DNA from: Rhizobium herbae
Lineage (GTDB): Bacteria; Pseudomonadota; Alphaproteobacteria; Rhizobiales; Rhizobiaceae
DNA: 64,000 nucleotides
Direction of reading: 5' to 3'
Assembly: GCF_019511375.1 (NCBI RefSeq)
Contig: NZ_JAEUAO010000001.1
Location: 744,001 to 808,000, forward strand
Part shown: positions 55,801 through 62,712 of the stretch, piece after piece
Numbering within the stretch: position 1 is the first letter of the stretch
Layout of the letters: each line of letters opens with the position of its first letter
Position numbers and translations under genes: made by a program
The notes under the pieces: generated by a model
What the model was told of the DNA's origin: nothing
What the model saw: only the letters and a program-made list of their open reading frames with translations
Databases searched by the model: none

Positions 55801-56001
55801 CTGGGTGTTGACCGAGACCACCGGCTGGTCCACCTGCGGCAGTTCGCGGATCTCGATGCCATTCAGCGCTGCCAGACCGGCAACGATGATCAGCGTGTTG
55901 ACGACCAGCGCAAAGATCGGCCGGCGGATGAACAGCGCCGTAAAGCCCGCCGTACGCCCGGCTCCGTGATGGTCGCCGGTGGCGTTCAACGGGCCGCTCA
56001 T
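52849..56001 (-). CDS. RND efflux permease (AcrB/MdtB class)
   Basis: Inner-membrane proton-driven RND transporter of 1050 residues. The first helix is FALVVNTLIIVAGLAALNGI. The proton-relay helix TM4 carries the paired Asp in LVVDDAIVVLENIVRR, and helix and porter repeats occur in both halves (SVIIVTIVIYLFLLDWRATL, NIYSQIGLVLLVGIMAKNGI). VDQPVVSVNTQFDGASPETV is characteristic. ATG 56001 overlaps the adaptor stop (ATGA). No outer-membrane TolC-like gene is present, so the channel must be encoded elsewhere. Substrates unknown; multidrug export is the usual role. Confidence 0.95.
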   Translation of the reverse strand: MSGPLNATGDHHGAGRTAGFTALFIRRPIFALVVNTLIIVAGLAALNGIEIRELPQVDQPVVSVNTQFDGASPETVDRELTSVIEGAVSRVQGIKDISSTSQYAQSRVTLQFSDTTDIGQASNDIRDALGRVANQLPEDADEPRIVKADADSQPILRLALTSDTLSMEDLTLLAENEITDRLAAVEGVADVQINGDQEKIFRIDVNQSKLASRGLTVANLRDALATASLDVPAGSLTSADQDISVRATAGLQTPEEFENLILGDNVRLGDIATVTLGPDIGTSSLRSNGRPGIGLGIIRQAQSNTLDISRGVKKAVATIDEILPEGTQLKVTSDDAVFIEGAIHEVQIALIASVIIVTIVIYLFLLDWRATLIPTLTMPIALVGTCAAIYVAGFSINILTLLAIVLATGLVVDDAIVVLENIVRRRGEGMGPRAAAVLGTLEVFFAVIATTATLAAVFVPLSFLPGQTGGLFREFGFVLAFAILLSAFVSLTLCPMLASRMLKPHGEEHGHTGFMAKIGVFAARFYRRTLRACLNSPLIVFMVAAMVTAAGAGAFTLLKSELTPTEDRARIMLRMQAPQGVSLEYTQAQMRRVEDGLKPLVDSGEIANVFSVSGQGGSVNGGFMVLTLAPWSDRDRTQQQISADITRITANIPSIRVFPIQPNSLGIRGAGNGLQVALVGNDYRKLGEAAAKLVRQMEDSGRFENVRLNYEENQAQLSVTIDRERASDLGIDIKGLSSALQAMLDGNSVLDVYVDGEAYPVKLLSTTNPVNDPTDLQNIFLKTGDGKIVPMSSIATVEERAVAPQLSRESQLRSVSLSAGLGPDVALGDALSMVEQMAEPLLPPGSRVVPLAEAATLDENANGMFITFGFALVIIFLVLAAQFESLVSGLIIMSTVPLGLACAVFAMLLTGNTLNIYSQIGLVLLVGIMAKNGILIVEFANQLRDRGEDLRSAIENAANIRLRPVMMTMIATIVGAVPLVLASGAGAEARIALGGVLVGGLGLATVVTLYLTPVAYLVIARFTKPHVDEERRLHRELEQAEALQLAEAAE

Positions 56002-57215
56002 TTCGCGGTCTCCACTTCTGAGACCTTCTGCTCCTCGACCCCCTCTCGCGATTTCTGTTGCGGCGGCTTCTCGTCGCTCGCCACACGCACCGCGCCGCCG
56101 TCGCGCAGGCGCTGCACGCCCTCCATCACCACGGCATCGCCCTTGGCGAGGTCTGCCTCGACCAGCACCTTGTCGGAATTGCGCTGGATGATCTTGACCG
56201 GGACCTTCTGCGACTTGTCCTGTTCGACGCGCCAGACATAGGAGCCGTCGGCGCTCCACTGGATCGCCAGCGGATTGACCGTCGGATAGTCGTCGCCGGG
56301 GAAGCGGACCGAGACGGAAAAGGACATGCCCGCCCTCAGCGTATCCTCCGGATTGTCGACCCGTGCCCTGACCCGCAACGTCCGGCTTGCCTGGTCGATG
56401 CGGTTGTCGATGGCGTCGATGGCACCCGAAAACTCCGAGCCCGGCAGCGCGATGGCCGAGGCCGTCACCGCCTGCCCGACGGCGATCTTGGTGGAAAACC
56501 GCTCCGGCACCCAGAAATCGACAAGGATCTGCGAGCGGTCGTCGACGACGGCGACCGGCGTCGAGGTGGTGACATAGTCGCCCGGATTGACGGTGATGAT
56601 CCCGACGATGCCGCCGGAGGGCGCAAGGATGTCGCGGCGCTTCAGGTCAAGCTGCGCCGTCTGCAGCGCAAGTTCGGCGGTCTGCATGGCGAATTCCGCA
56701 TCGCGGGCGACGGCGACCGACACGGTGTTGCCGAGCCTGCGGTTGCGCTCGACCTTTTCGCGGGCGCTGTCGAGCGCGACCTTGGCCTGGGCCGCGGCAA
56801 TCTTCTGCTCGTCGCTGTCGAGACGGGCGATCACCTGGCCCTTCTCGATCTCGTCGCCGGATTTGACGAGGATCTCGGTGAGGTTGCCCGTCGCCTGCGG
56901 CGTGACGGCGACTGAGACGATCGCCTCGCCATTGCCGATCGCGTTCAGCCTGTCGTTGACGACGGCGCTGTCGACCGGCTGCGTGACGACGAGCGGCGCA
57001 CCGCCGCCCTGCCCGCGCCGGCCCGCACCCTGACCCTGCGCCCGGCCCTGCCCGTCACCCGTCTCTGCCGCCGGCCTTGCGGCAAAGGCCACCAGTTGCT
57101 CGGGCACACCCGCCTTGGCAAGCATCGCGCCGGCGCCCGGCACGAAGCGGACCCACGCACCGAGACCTACCGCAAGAATGACAAGACTGATCGACACCTG
57201 CTTCCAAAGCCGCAT
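55998..57215 (-). CDS. RND periplasmic adaptor (membrane fusion protein)
   Basis: Adaptor subunit of 405 residues. An N-terminal helix (VSISLVILAVGLGAWVRFV) anchors it. A Gly/Gln/Arg-rich linker (about 55-75) precedes the lipoyl halves (GNLTEILVKSGDEIEKGQVI and RDILAPSGGIVGIITVNPGD) flanking a helical hairpin, then the beta-barrel domain. It links the permease to an outer-membrane channel. ATG 57215 has GGAG seven bases upstream; a TTG one codon earlier is less likely. Translationally coupled to the permease gene by a four-base overlap. Confidence 0.93.
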   Translation of the reverse strand: MRLWKQVSISLVILAVGLGAWVRFVPGAGAMLAKAGVPEQLVAFAARPAAETGDGQGRAQGQGAGRRGQGGGAPLVVTQPVDSAVVNDRLNAIGNGEAIVSVAVTPQATGNLTEILVKSGDEIEKGQVIARLDSDEQKIAAAQAKVALDSAREKVERNRRLGNTVSVAVARDAEFAMQTAELALQTAQLDLKRRDILAPSGGIVGIITVNPGDYVTTSTPVAVVDDRSQILVDFWVPERFSTKIAVGQAVTASAIALPGSEFSGAIDAIDNRIDQASRTLRVRARVDNPEDTLRAGMSFSVSVRFPGDDYPTVNPLAIQWSADGSYVWRVEQDKSQKVPVKIIQRNSDKVLVEADLAKGDAVVMEGVQRLRDGGAVRVASDEKPPQQKSREGVEEQKVSEVETAK

Positions 57216-57397
57216 CAACGAACTCCATTGAAATCACGGCTCCCGGCCATGGCGGCGCGCGGGGTCCATCAACAAGGCCAACTATCCCCTTTTGCCGCAG
57301 CCCGGGCAATGCCAGAATACCATCATTACGCAATTGTAATGAAAGCAATTTTCGGCCCTGAGCGGCCGCTTTCCAGTCAAACGAACCCGGAGGCCCC

Positions 57398-57808
57398 ATG
57401 AGCACAATCGCCAAGTATCCGAACCCGGAAACCGATCCGCGCGTCAAAGCCGTGTTCGACGACATCCGCGCCACCCGCAAGTCCGACTTCATCAACAACA
57501 TGTGGCATTACCTCGCCTTCGATCCCGGCCTGCTGGAAGCCACCTGGGCCGAGGTCAAGGCGGTGATGGCAACGCCGTCGGCGCTCGATCCCATGGTGAA
57601 GGAGATGCTCTATATCGCCGTCTCCGTCACCAATGGCTGCGGCTACTGCGCGCATTCGCATACGGCCGCCGCCAGGGCCAAGGGCATGACCGCCGAGCAG
57701 CATGCCGATCTCCTGCGCGTCATTTCGCTTGCCGGCAAGACCAACCAGCTGGCAACCGCGCTGCAGGTTCCCGTCGATCCCGTCTTCGATGCCGATCATC
57801 GGCCCTGA
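57398..57808 (+). CDS. carboxymuconolactone decarboxylase / AhpD-like protein
   Basis: Small helical protein of 136 residues of the CMD/AhpD family. The redox motif CGYCAHSH (CxxC plus His) at about residues 85-92 marks the AhpD-type peroxidase-related branch instead of a true decarboxylase. VKEMLYIAVSVTNG precedes it as usual. It is divergent from the RND adaptor gene (182 bases) and upstream of the helicase gene. Possible role in peroxide or disulfide metabolism. Confidence 0.9.
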   Translation: MSTIAKYPNPETDPRVKAVFDDIRATRKSDFINNMWHYLAFDPGLLEATWAEVKAVMATPSALDPMVKEMLYIAVSVTNGCGYCAHSHTAAARAKGMTAEQHADLLRVISLAGKTNQLATALQVPVDPVFDADHRP

Positions 57809-57910
57809 TCGCGGCACAAAAGCGGTTGTTTCCCCAATGAAGCTGGACTTCCGGAATAAAAGAAGAACGGAATTCTGGCCTTTCGGCACCGAATCACTAC
57901 ATTGAGCCGC

Positions 57911-60376
57911 ATGAGCAATGGATTTGACGACATTCCCTTCTTCGACGAGGAGCCTGCGCCGCGCCCGTTGCGCGGCCGTGAGCCGGCGCCGCCGGCCCCC
58001 TCAGGCGGCATCGCCGCCCGCGCCATGGCTGCGCGTGACCAGCATCGGGCGCCCGATTATCTCTCCGGCCTGAACCCGGAACAGCGCGAAGCGGTCGAAA
58101 CCCTCGACGGTCCCGTTCTGGTGCTCGCCGGAGCCGGCACCGGCAAGACCCGGGTGCTCACCACCCGCATCGCCCATATCCTGGCGAGCAGCCGGGCCTA
58201 TCCCAGCCAGATCCTCGCCGTCACCTTCACCAACAAGGCGGCGCGTGAAATGAAGGAGCGCATCGGCGTGCTGGTCGGCGCCGCCGTAGAGGGGATGCCC
58301 TGGATGGGCACCTTCCACTCGATCGGCGTCAAGCTCTTGCGCCGCCATGCCGAACTCGTCGGGCTGAAGTCCTCGTTCACCATTCTCGACACCGACGATG
58401 TCGTGCGGCTGATCAAGCAGATCATCCAGGCCGAGGGCATCGATGACAAGCGCTGGCCGGCCAAGCAGTTCGCCCAGATGATCGACGGCTGGAAGAACAA
58501 GGGCTTCGGCCCGGCCGACATCCCCGAAGGCGATGCCCGCTCCTTTGCCAACGGCAAGGGCCGCGAGCTCTACGCTTCATATCAGGCCCGGCTGATGACG
58601 CTGAATGCCTGCGATTTCGGCGATCTTTTGCTCCACCCGATCCGCATGTTCCGCGCCCATCCGGATGTGCTGAAGGACTATCACGACAAGTTCCGCTATA
58701 TCCTCGTCGACGAGTATCAGGACACCAACACCGCCCAGTACATGTGGCTGCGGCTGCTTGCCCAGCGGCCGAAGGGAACGCCGCAGAACGTCTGCTGCGT
58801 CGGCGACGACGACCAGTCGATCTATGGCTGGCGCGGCGCGGAGGTCGACAACATCCTGCGCTTCGAGAAGGATTTTCCCGGCGCCAAGGTGATCAAGCTG
58901 GAGCGCAACTACCGCTCGACCGAGCACATCCTCGGCGCCGCCGCCCATCTGATCGCTCATAACGAAGGCCGCCTCGGCAAGACGCTGTTCACCGACCGCA
59001 CAGACCCCGACGACGACAAGGTGCAGGTGCACGCCGCCTGGGATTCCGAGGAGGAAGCCCGCGCCGTCGGTGAGGAAATCGAGCAGCTGCAGCGCCAGCA
59101 GCACAACCTGAACGACATGGCGATCCTGGTGCGTGCCTCCTTCCAGATGCGCGAGTTCGAAGACCGCTTCGTCACGCTCGGCCTCAATTACCGCGTCATC
59201 GGCGGCCCGCGCTTCTACGAGCGGCTGGAAATCCGCGATGCGCTCGCCTATTTCCGCCTCGTCTGCCAGCCTGCCGACGATCTCGCCTTCGAACGCATCG
59301 TCAACACCCCCAAGCGCGGCCTCGGCGATACGACGGTGCGCAGCCTGCACGACTATGCCCGCGGCCGGAATATCCCGATGCTCGCGGCGGCTGCCGATCT
59401 CATCGAAACCGACGAGATGAAGGCCAAGCCGCGCAAATCGCTGTTCGACGTCGTCACCATGTTCAAGCGCTGGCAGGGCCTGCTGGAAACCACGCCGCAC
59501 ACCGAGCTTGCCGAAACCATCCTCGAAGAATCCGGCTATACGGACATGTGGAAGAACGACAAGTCGGCCGAAGCGCCCGGACGCCTCGAAAACCTCAAGG
59601 AACTCGTCCGCTCGATGGAAGCGTTCGAATCCATGCGCGGCTTCCTCGAACATATCGCCCTGGTGATGGATGCCGAGCAGAACGAGGATCTCGACGCCGT
59701 CTCGATCATGACGCTGCATTCGGCCAAGGGCCTGGAATTCGAAACCGTCTTCCTGCCCGGCTGGGAAGAGGGCCTTTTCCCGCACCAGCGCGCCCTTGAC
59801 GAAGGTGGCCGCTCTGGACTCGAGGAGGAACGCCGCCTCGCCTATGTGGGCTTGACGCGCGCCAAACGCCGCTGCCACATCTGGTTCGTCTCCAACCGTC
59901 GCATCCACGGCCTGTGGCAGTCGACGCTGCCCTCGCGCTTCCTCGACGAATTGCCCGTCGCCCATGTCGACGTCGCCGAGACCGACCAATCCTATGGCGG
60001 CTACAACCGCGGTGGCTACGGCCAGTCGCGTTTCGACAGCCAGGAACCCTTCGCCAACGCCTATTCCACCCCCGGCTGGAAACGCGCCCAACAAAACAAG
60101 ACCGACGCCACCCGCGACAACTGGGGCACCCGCTCCGGCGTCGGCCTGGAGCGCATCGGCTACGGCGAGAGCGGCCCGCGCGCCCGCACTATCGACGGCG
60201 AACTCGTCGCCAAGTCGAAGATCGACGAACCCTCGAAATTCAACGTCGGCGACCGCGTGTTCCACATCAAGTTCGGCAACGGCAACATCGCCGGCATCGA
60301 GGGCAACAAACTGACCATCGACTTCGACCGCGCTGGGCAGAAACGGGTGCTGGACGGGTTTGTCGAGCGGGTGTGA
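57911..60376 (+). CDS. uvrD: UvrD/PcrA-type DNA helicase
   Basis: Superfamily 1A helicase of 821 residues that unwinds DNA 3' to 5' in excision and mismatch repair. Walker A LAGAGTGKT is at residues 72-80, Walker B ILVDEYQDTN, then CVGDDDQSIYGWRGA, LERNYRSTEHIL, MTLHSAKGLEFE and VGLTRAKRR. The C-terminal Tudor-like domain (about 775-821; KFNVGDRVFHIKFGNGNIAG) is the RNA-polymerase contact of PcrA/UvrD. The first 45 residues are a proline-rich extension. ATG 57911 is preferred over TTG 57902. Repeats follow the gene. Confidence 0.95.
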   Translation: MSNGFDDIPFFDEEPAPRPLRGREPAPPAPSGGIAARAMAARDQHRAPDYLSGLNPEQREAVETLDGPVLVLAGAGTGKTRVLTTRIAHILASSRAYPSQILAVTFTNKAAREMKERIGVLVGAAVEGMPWMGTFHSIGVKLLRRHAELVGLKSSFTILDTDDVVRLIKQIIQAEGIDDKRWPAKQFAQMIDGWKNKGFGPADIPEGDARSFANGKGRELYASYQARLMTLNACDFGDLLLHPIRMFRAHPDVLKDYHDKFRYILVDEYQDTNTAQYMWLRLLAQRPKGTPQNVCCVGDDDQSIYGWRGAEVDNILRFEKDFPGAKVIKLERNYRSTEHILGAAAHLIAHNEGRLGKTLFTDRTDPDDDKVQVHAAWDSEEEARAVGEEIEQLQRQQHNLNDMAILVRASFQMREFEDRFVTLGLNYRVIGGPRFYERLEIRDALAYFRLVCQPADDLAFERIVNTPKRGLGDTTVRSLHDYARGRNIPMLAAAADLIETDEMKAKPRKSLFDVVTMFKRWQGLLETTPHTELAETILEESGYTDMWKNDKSAEAPGRLENLKELVRSMEAFESMRGFLEHIALVMDAEQNEDLDAVSIMTLHSAKGLEFETVFLPGWEEGLFPHQRALDEGGRSGLEEERRLAYVGLTRAKRRCHIWFVSNRRIHGLWQSTLPSRFLDELPVAHVDVAETDQSYGGYNRGGYGQSRFDSQEPFANAYSTPGWKRAQQNKTDATRDNWGTRSGVGLERIGYGESGPRARTIDGELVAKSKIDEPSKFNVGDRVFHIKFGNGNIAGIEGNKLTIDFDRAGQKRVLDGFVERV

Positions 60377-60393
60377 GGTCACCTTGGGGATGG

Positions 60394-60523
60394 ATCCTCG
60401 GGTCAAGCCCGAGGATGACGACCTTCGGGGCAGATCGGCAATAACAGCATCCTCACATCGGAGGCATCCGGTTTCCCGTGTCAAACCCCTCCCCTCCGTC
60501 ATCCTCGGGCTTGACCCGAGGAT
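60394..60523. repeat. rhizobial-type palindromic repeat, two arms
   Basis: Two perfect 9-base stems ATCCTCGGG / CCCGAGGAT at 60394-60416 (loop TCAAG) and 60501-60523 (loop CTTGA), in opposite orientation, about 85 bases apart. Same unit as at 18.0-18.1 kb. It lies between the helicase and cyclase genes. Confidence 0.8.
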
Positions 60524-60610
60524 CTATCGGGTCGCAACACCACCTCCCTCAGTGCCTATTCCTTCCCGATATGGCATATTAGCCGAAAGCAAACCAAGGG
60601 AGCAGGCAAC

Positions 60611-62221
60611 GTGCAGCGGAAGCTGGCGACGATCATGGTGGCGGATGTCGTCGGTTCCACGCCGGCGATGGAAACCGATGAGGAAACGGCGCTGACGCGC
60701 GTCGCTTCGTGCCTGCAGGCGGTGGAAGACATGGTGGCGCGCTATGAAGGCCGGGTCTTCAGTACCGCCGGCGATGCCGTGCTTGCCGAGTTCTCCAGTC
60801 CGGTCAATGCGCTGCGGGCATCCATGGAAGCGCGAAACGCCATTGCGGCCGTGCCCGGCGCCACGGCTTTCGACATTCGCTTCGGGCTTCACCTCGCCGA
60901 CGTCGCCGTTTTCGGCAATGATCTGCGGGGCGATGGCGTCAATGTCGCAGCGCGGCTGCAGTCGACGGCCGAAGCGGGCGCCATCGATGTTTCAAGAGCT
61001 GTCTACGATCACGTTCGCCGAATAGCGCCGTGCAAATTCGAAGAGATTGGCGAACGTAATTTGAAGGGCATATCCGAGCCGATGCTGGTCTACCGGGTGG
61101 GGCAGACCACGGACCGGCATCGCTACCTGACGGCGCCGACCCGCAATGCGACGCTCGCCGTCAGCAAACCGAACTCCGTCGCAGTCATTCCCTTTTCGAC
61201 CTCCTCAGCGGCGGACCAGGACCAGCTCTTCCTTGCCGAAGGGCTGACAGACGACCTGACGCTGGAGCTTGGCCGGCTGAAGAGCCTTTTCGTCAGTTCG
61301 CGCTCCGCCTCGACCGCGCTCGCGACGCGCGATCCCGTCGAGGTCGGCAAGGCGCTCGGCGTCCATTATGTCGTCATCGGTTCGGTGCGCAAACTCGGAC
61401 CGGTCGTGCGGCTGAACATAGCCCTCGTCGAAACCGAGTATGGACATGTCGTCTGGTCCGATCGGGTCCAGCGCCCGTTCGACGAGATCCTTGACGTGAT
61501 CGACGAGATCACTGCACGCGTGGCCGCGACCGTCGCAGGACGTATAGAGCAGGCCGAGATCGTCGCCGCCCGCCTGAAACGGCCCGAGAACATGTCCGCC
61601 TACGAATATTACCTGATCGGGCTCGATCATCACCGGCTCATCGGCGTTGCCGACCACCACATCGACGAGGCGATGCGGTGGTTCGAGAAGTCGATGGAGG
61701 CCGACGCGACCTTCGCGCGGCCGGTCACCATGCATGTCTGCGCCTGGAGTTCACTGCCCAGCTTCGACCGGAGTATCGGCGAGTTGCGCGTCGCGCAGGC
61801 GCTTGAACTCGACCCGACGGACCCGGAGTCCCACCGCGTCATGGGCGCACTCAAGATGATGGGCGGCGATTTCGTGACATCGCGCCATCATCACGAGCGC
61901 GCCCTCGATCTGGCACCCAACGAAGCCTATATCATCGGCCGCTGCGCTGCGTTCTATACGTTTGCAGGCAATCCTTCGCGCGCGCTGGACTTGCTCGATC
62001 GCGCCGAGGCGCTCGATCCATTCCTGCCTGTGTGGATTACCGAGGAGCGGGTCGCGGCCCTGTATGCGCTGGAACGGCACAAGGATATGTGCGCAGTGGC
62101 GGGTGCCCTGCCGTTCCAGACCCGCCGGACACTGATGTATCAGATGGCAGCGCAAGTTGCAGCGGGCGACATCGAGCGGGCGCGCAGGTTGGCACGTCAA
62201 GCACTGGCGCTCGACCCTTAG
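60611..62221 (+). CDS. class III adenylate/guanylate cyclase with TolB-like and TPR regions, prematurely stopped
   Basis: Protein of 536 residues from GTG 60611 (GGGAG upstream). The N-terminal class III cyclase domain (about 1-165) shows the metal Asp in MVADVVGST and the second in FSTAGDAVLAEF, with GDGVNVAARLQSTAEAGAID. A TolB-N-like segment follows (about 185-320; SVAVIPFSTSS, EVGKALGVHYVVIGSVRKLG), then TPR repeats to the end. The frame stops at TAG 62219-62221 right after ALALDP, yet the next 43 codons in the same frame read as a normal family C-terminus. The protein may still work without it. Confidence 0.85.
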   Translation: MQRKLATIMVADVVGSTPAMETDEETALTRVASCLQAVEDMVARYEGRVFSTAGDAVLAEFSSPVNALRASMEARNAIAAVPGATAFDIRFGLHLADVAVFGNDLRGDGVNVAARLQSTAEAGAIDVSRAVYDHVRRIAPCKFEEIGERNLKGISEPMLVYRVGQTTDRHRYLTAPTRNATLAVSKPNSVAVIPFSTSSAADQDQLFLAEGLTDDLTLELGRLKSLFVSSRSASTALATRDPVEVGKALGVHYVVIGSVRKLGPVVRLNIALVETEYGHVVWSDRVQRPFDEILDVIDEITARVAATVAGRIEQAEIVAARLKRPENMSAYEYYLIGLDHHRLIGVADHHIDEAMRWFEKSMEADATFARPVTMHVCAWSSLPSFDRSIGELRVAQALELDPTDPESHRVMGALKMMGGDFVTSRHHHERALDLAPNEAYIIGRCAAFYTFAGNPSRALDLLDRAEALDPFLPVWITEERVAALYALERHKDMCAVAGALPFQTRRTLMYQMAAQVAAGDIERARRLARQALALDP

Positions 62222-62353
62222 CTATCAGCGGATTATATCGGAACACAGGAGCTGTTTGAGGATAAGGCGATCATTGCCGAACTGATCGAGCGCGCATGTG
62301 CGGCCGGCCTGCCCCGAGCCGCGGTCGAGGTCGAGGTCCAAGAAGCATCCTGA
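62222..62353 (+). pseudogene. cut-off C-terminus of the cyclase-TPR gene
   Basis: In-frame continuation after TAG 62219: LSADYIGTQELFEDKAIIAE and then LIERACAAGLP, ending at TGA 62351-62353. These lines look like the standard end of cyclase-TPR proteins (ALxLDPx-LS-DYI...F-D-----LI-GL--AGLP). A single base change to TAG would explain the break. Confidence 0.65.
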
Positions 62354-62456
62354 GCCGCGGAACTGTCCCGACCGTCGATGCCCTGTCAAAGTTGCTCGTG
62401 GGCGCCCCTATTGCGACGGCGACCCTCCCGTCCAGCCCAATGCTTTGAATGTGAAC

Positions 62457-62655
62457 CTAACGAGGCAAATCCGACGTCTGCTTGACCACCTGGCTCGGAA
62501 CATGGGTTTTGACGTTCTGCATGCCCTTTATGCGGCTCAGATGTTCTGACTGGAAGCGCCGGTAGTCATCGATTTCCGCGGCAACGACGCCCAGGAGTCG
62601 CCCAGCATCAGGTAACACTCCAGCACCTGCGGAACTGGCGACTGATCCCTTATTT
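62457..62655 (-). pseudogene. remnant of an Lrp/AsnC-family regulator
   Basis: On the minus strand the last 45 codons read VVAAEIDDYRRFQSEHLSRI then KGMQNVKTHVPSQVVKQTSD and LPR, the unmistakable end of an Lrp-type RAM domain. Just upstream, in a different frame, lies PQVLECYLMLGD, the family phrase that should precede it, so a small deletion near 62593-62602 broke the frame. The DNA-binding half is absent: 58 bases further on the CHASE2 gene begins on the other strand. A decayed gene. Confidence 0.7.
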
Positions 62656-62712
62656 TCCCGATTGCTGCCGGTTATGGTAGGCTCCGGCACCTGAGGGGCG
62701 GATGGCGTAGTC

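Noticed and set aside
54743..56086. 447-codon same-strand frame inside the RND permease and adaptor
   Set aside because: Out-of-frame, Arg/Gly/Ala-rich translation of the permease gene; no start signal and no domain.
58577..60502. 641-codon open frame antisense to the helicase gene
   Set aside because: It is the shadow of uvrD in GC-rich DNA. The residues have no recognisable motif, while the opposite strand shows a full set of helicase motifs. The same applies to long antisense frames over ilvI (31661-33505), degP (38467-40200) and the RND permease (52684-55143).
62375..62460. Plus-strand peptide VARGRPYCDGDPPVQP resembling a CDGSH iron-sulfur motif
   Set aside because: Only CDG matches. 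The preceding cysteines and the final S-H are missing and there is no supported gene start.
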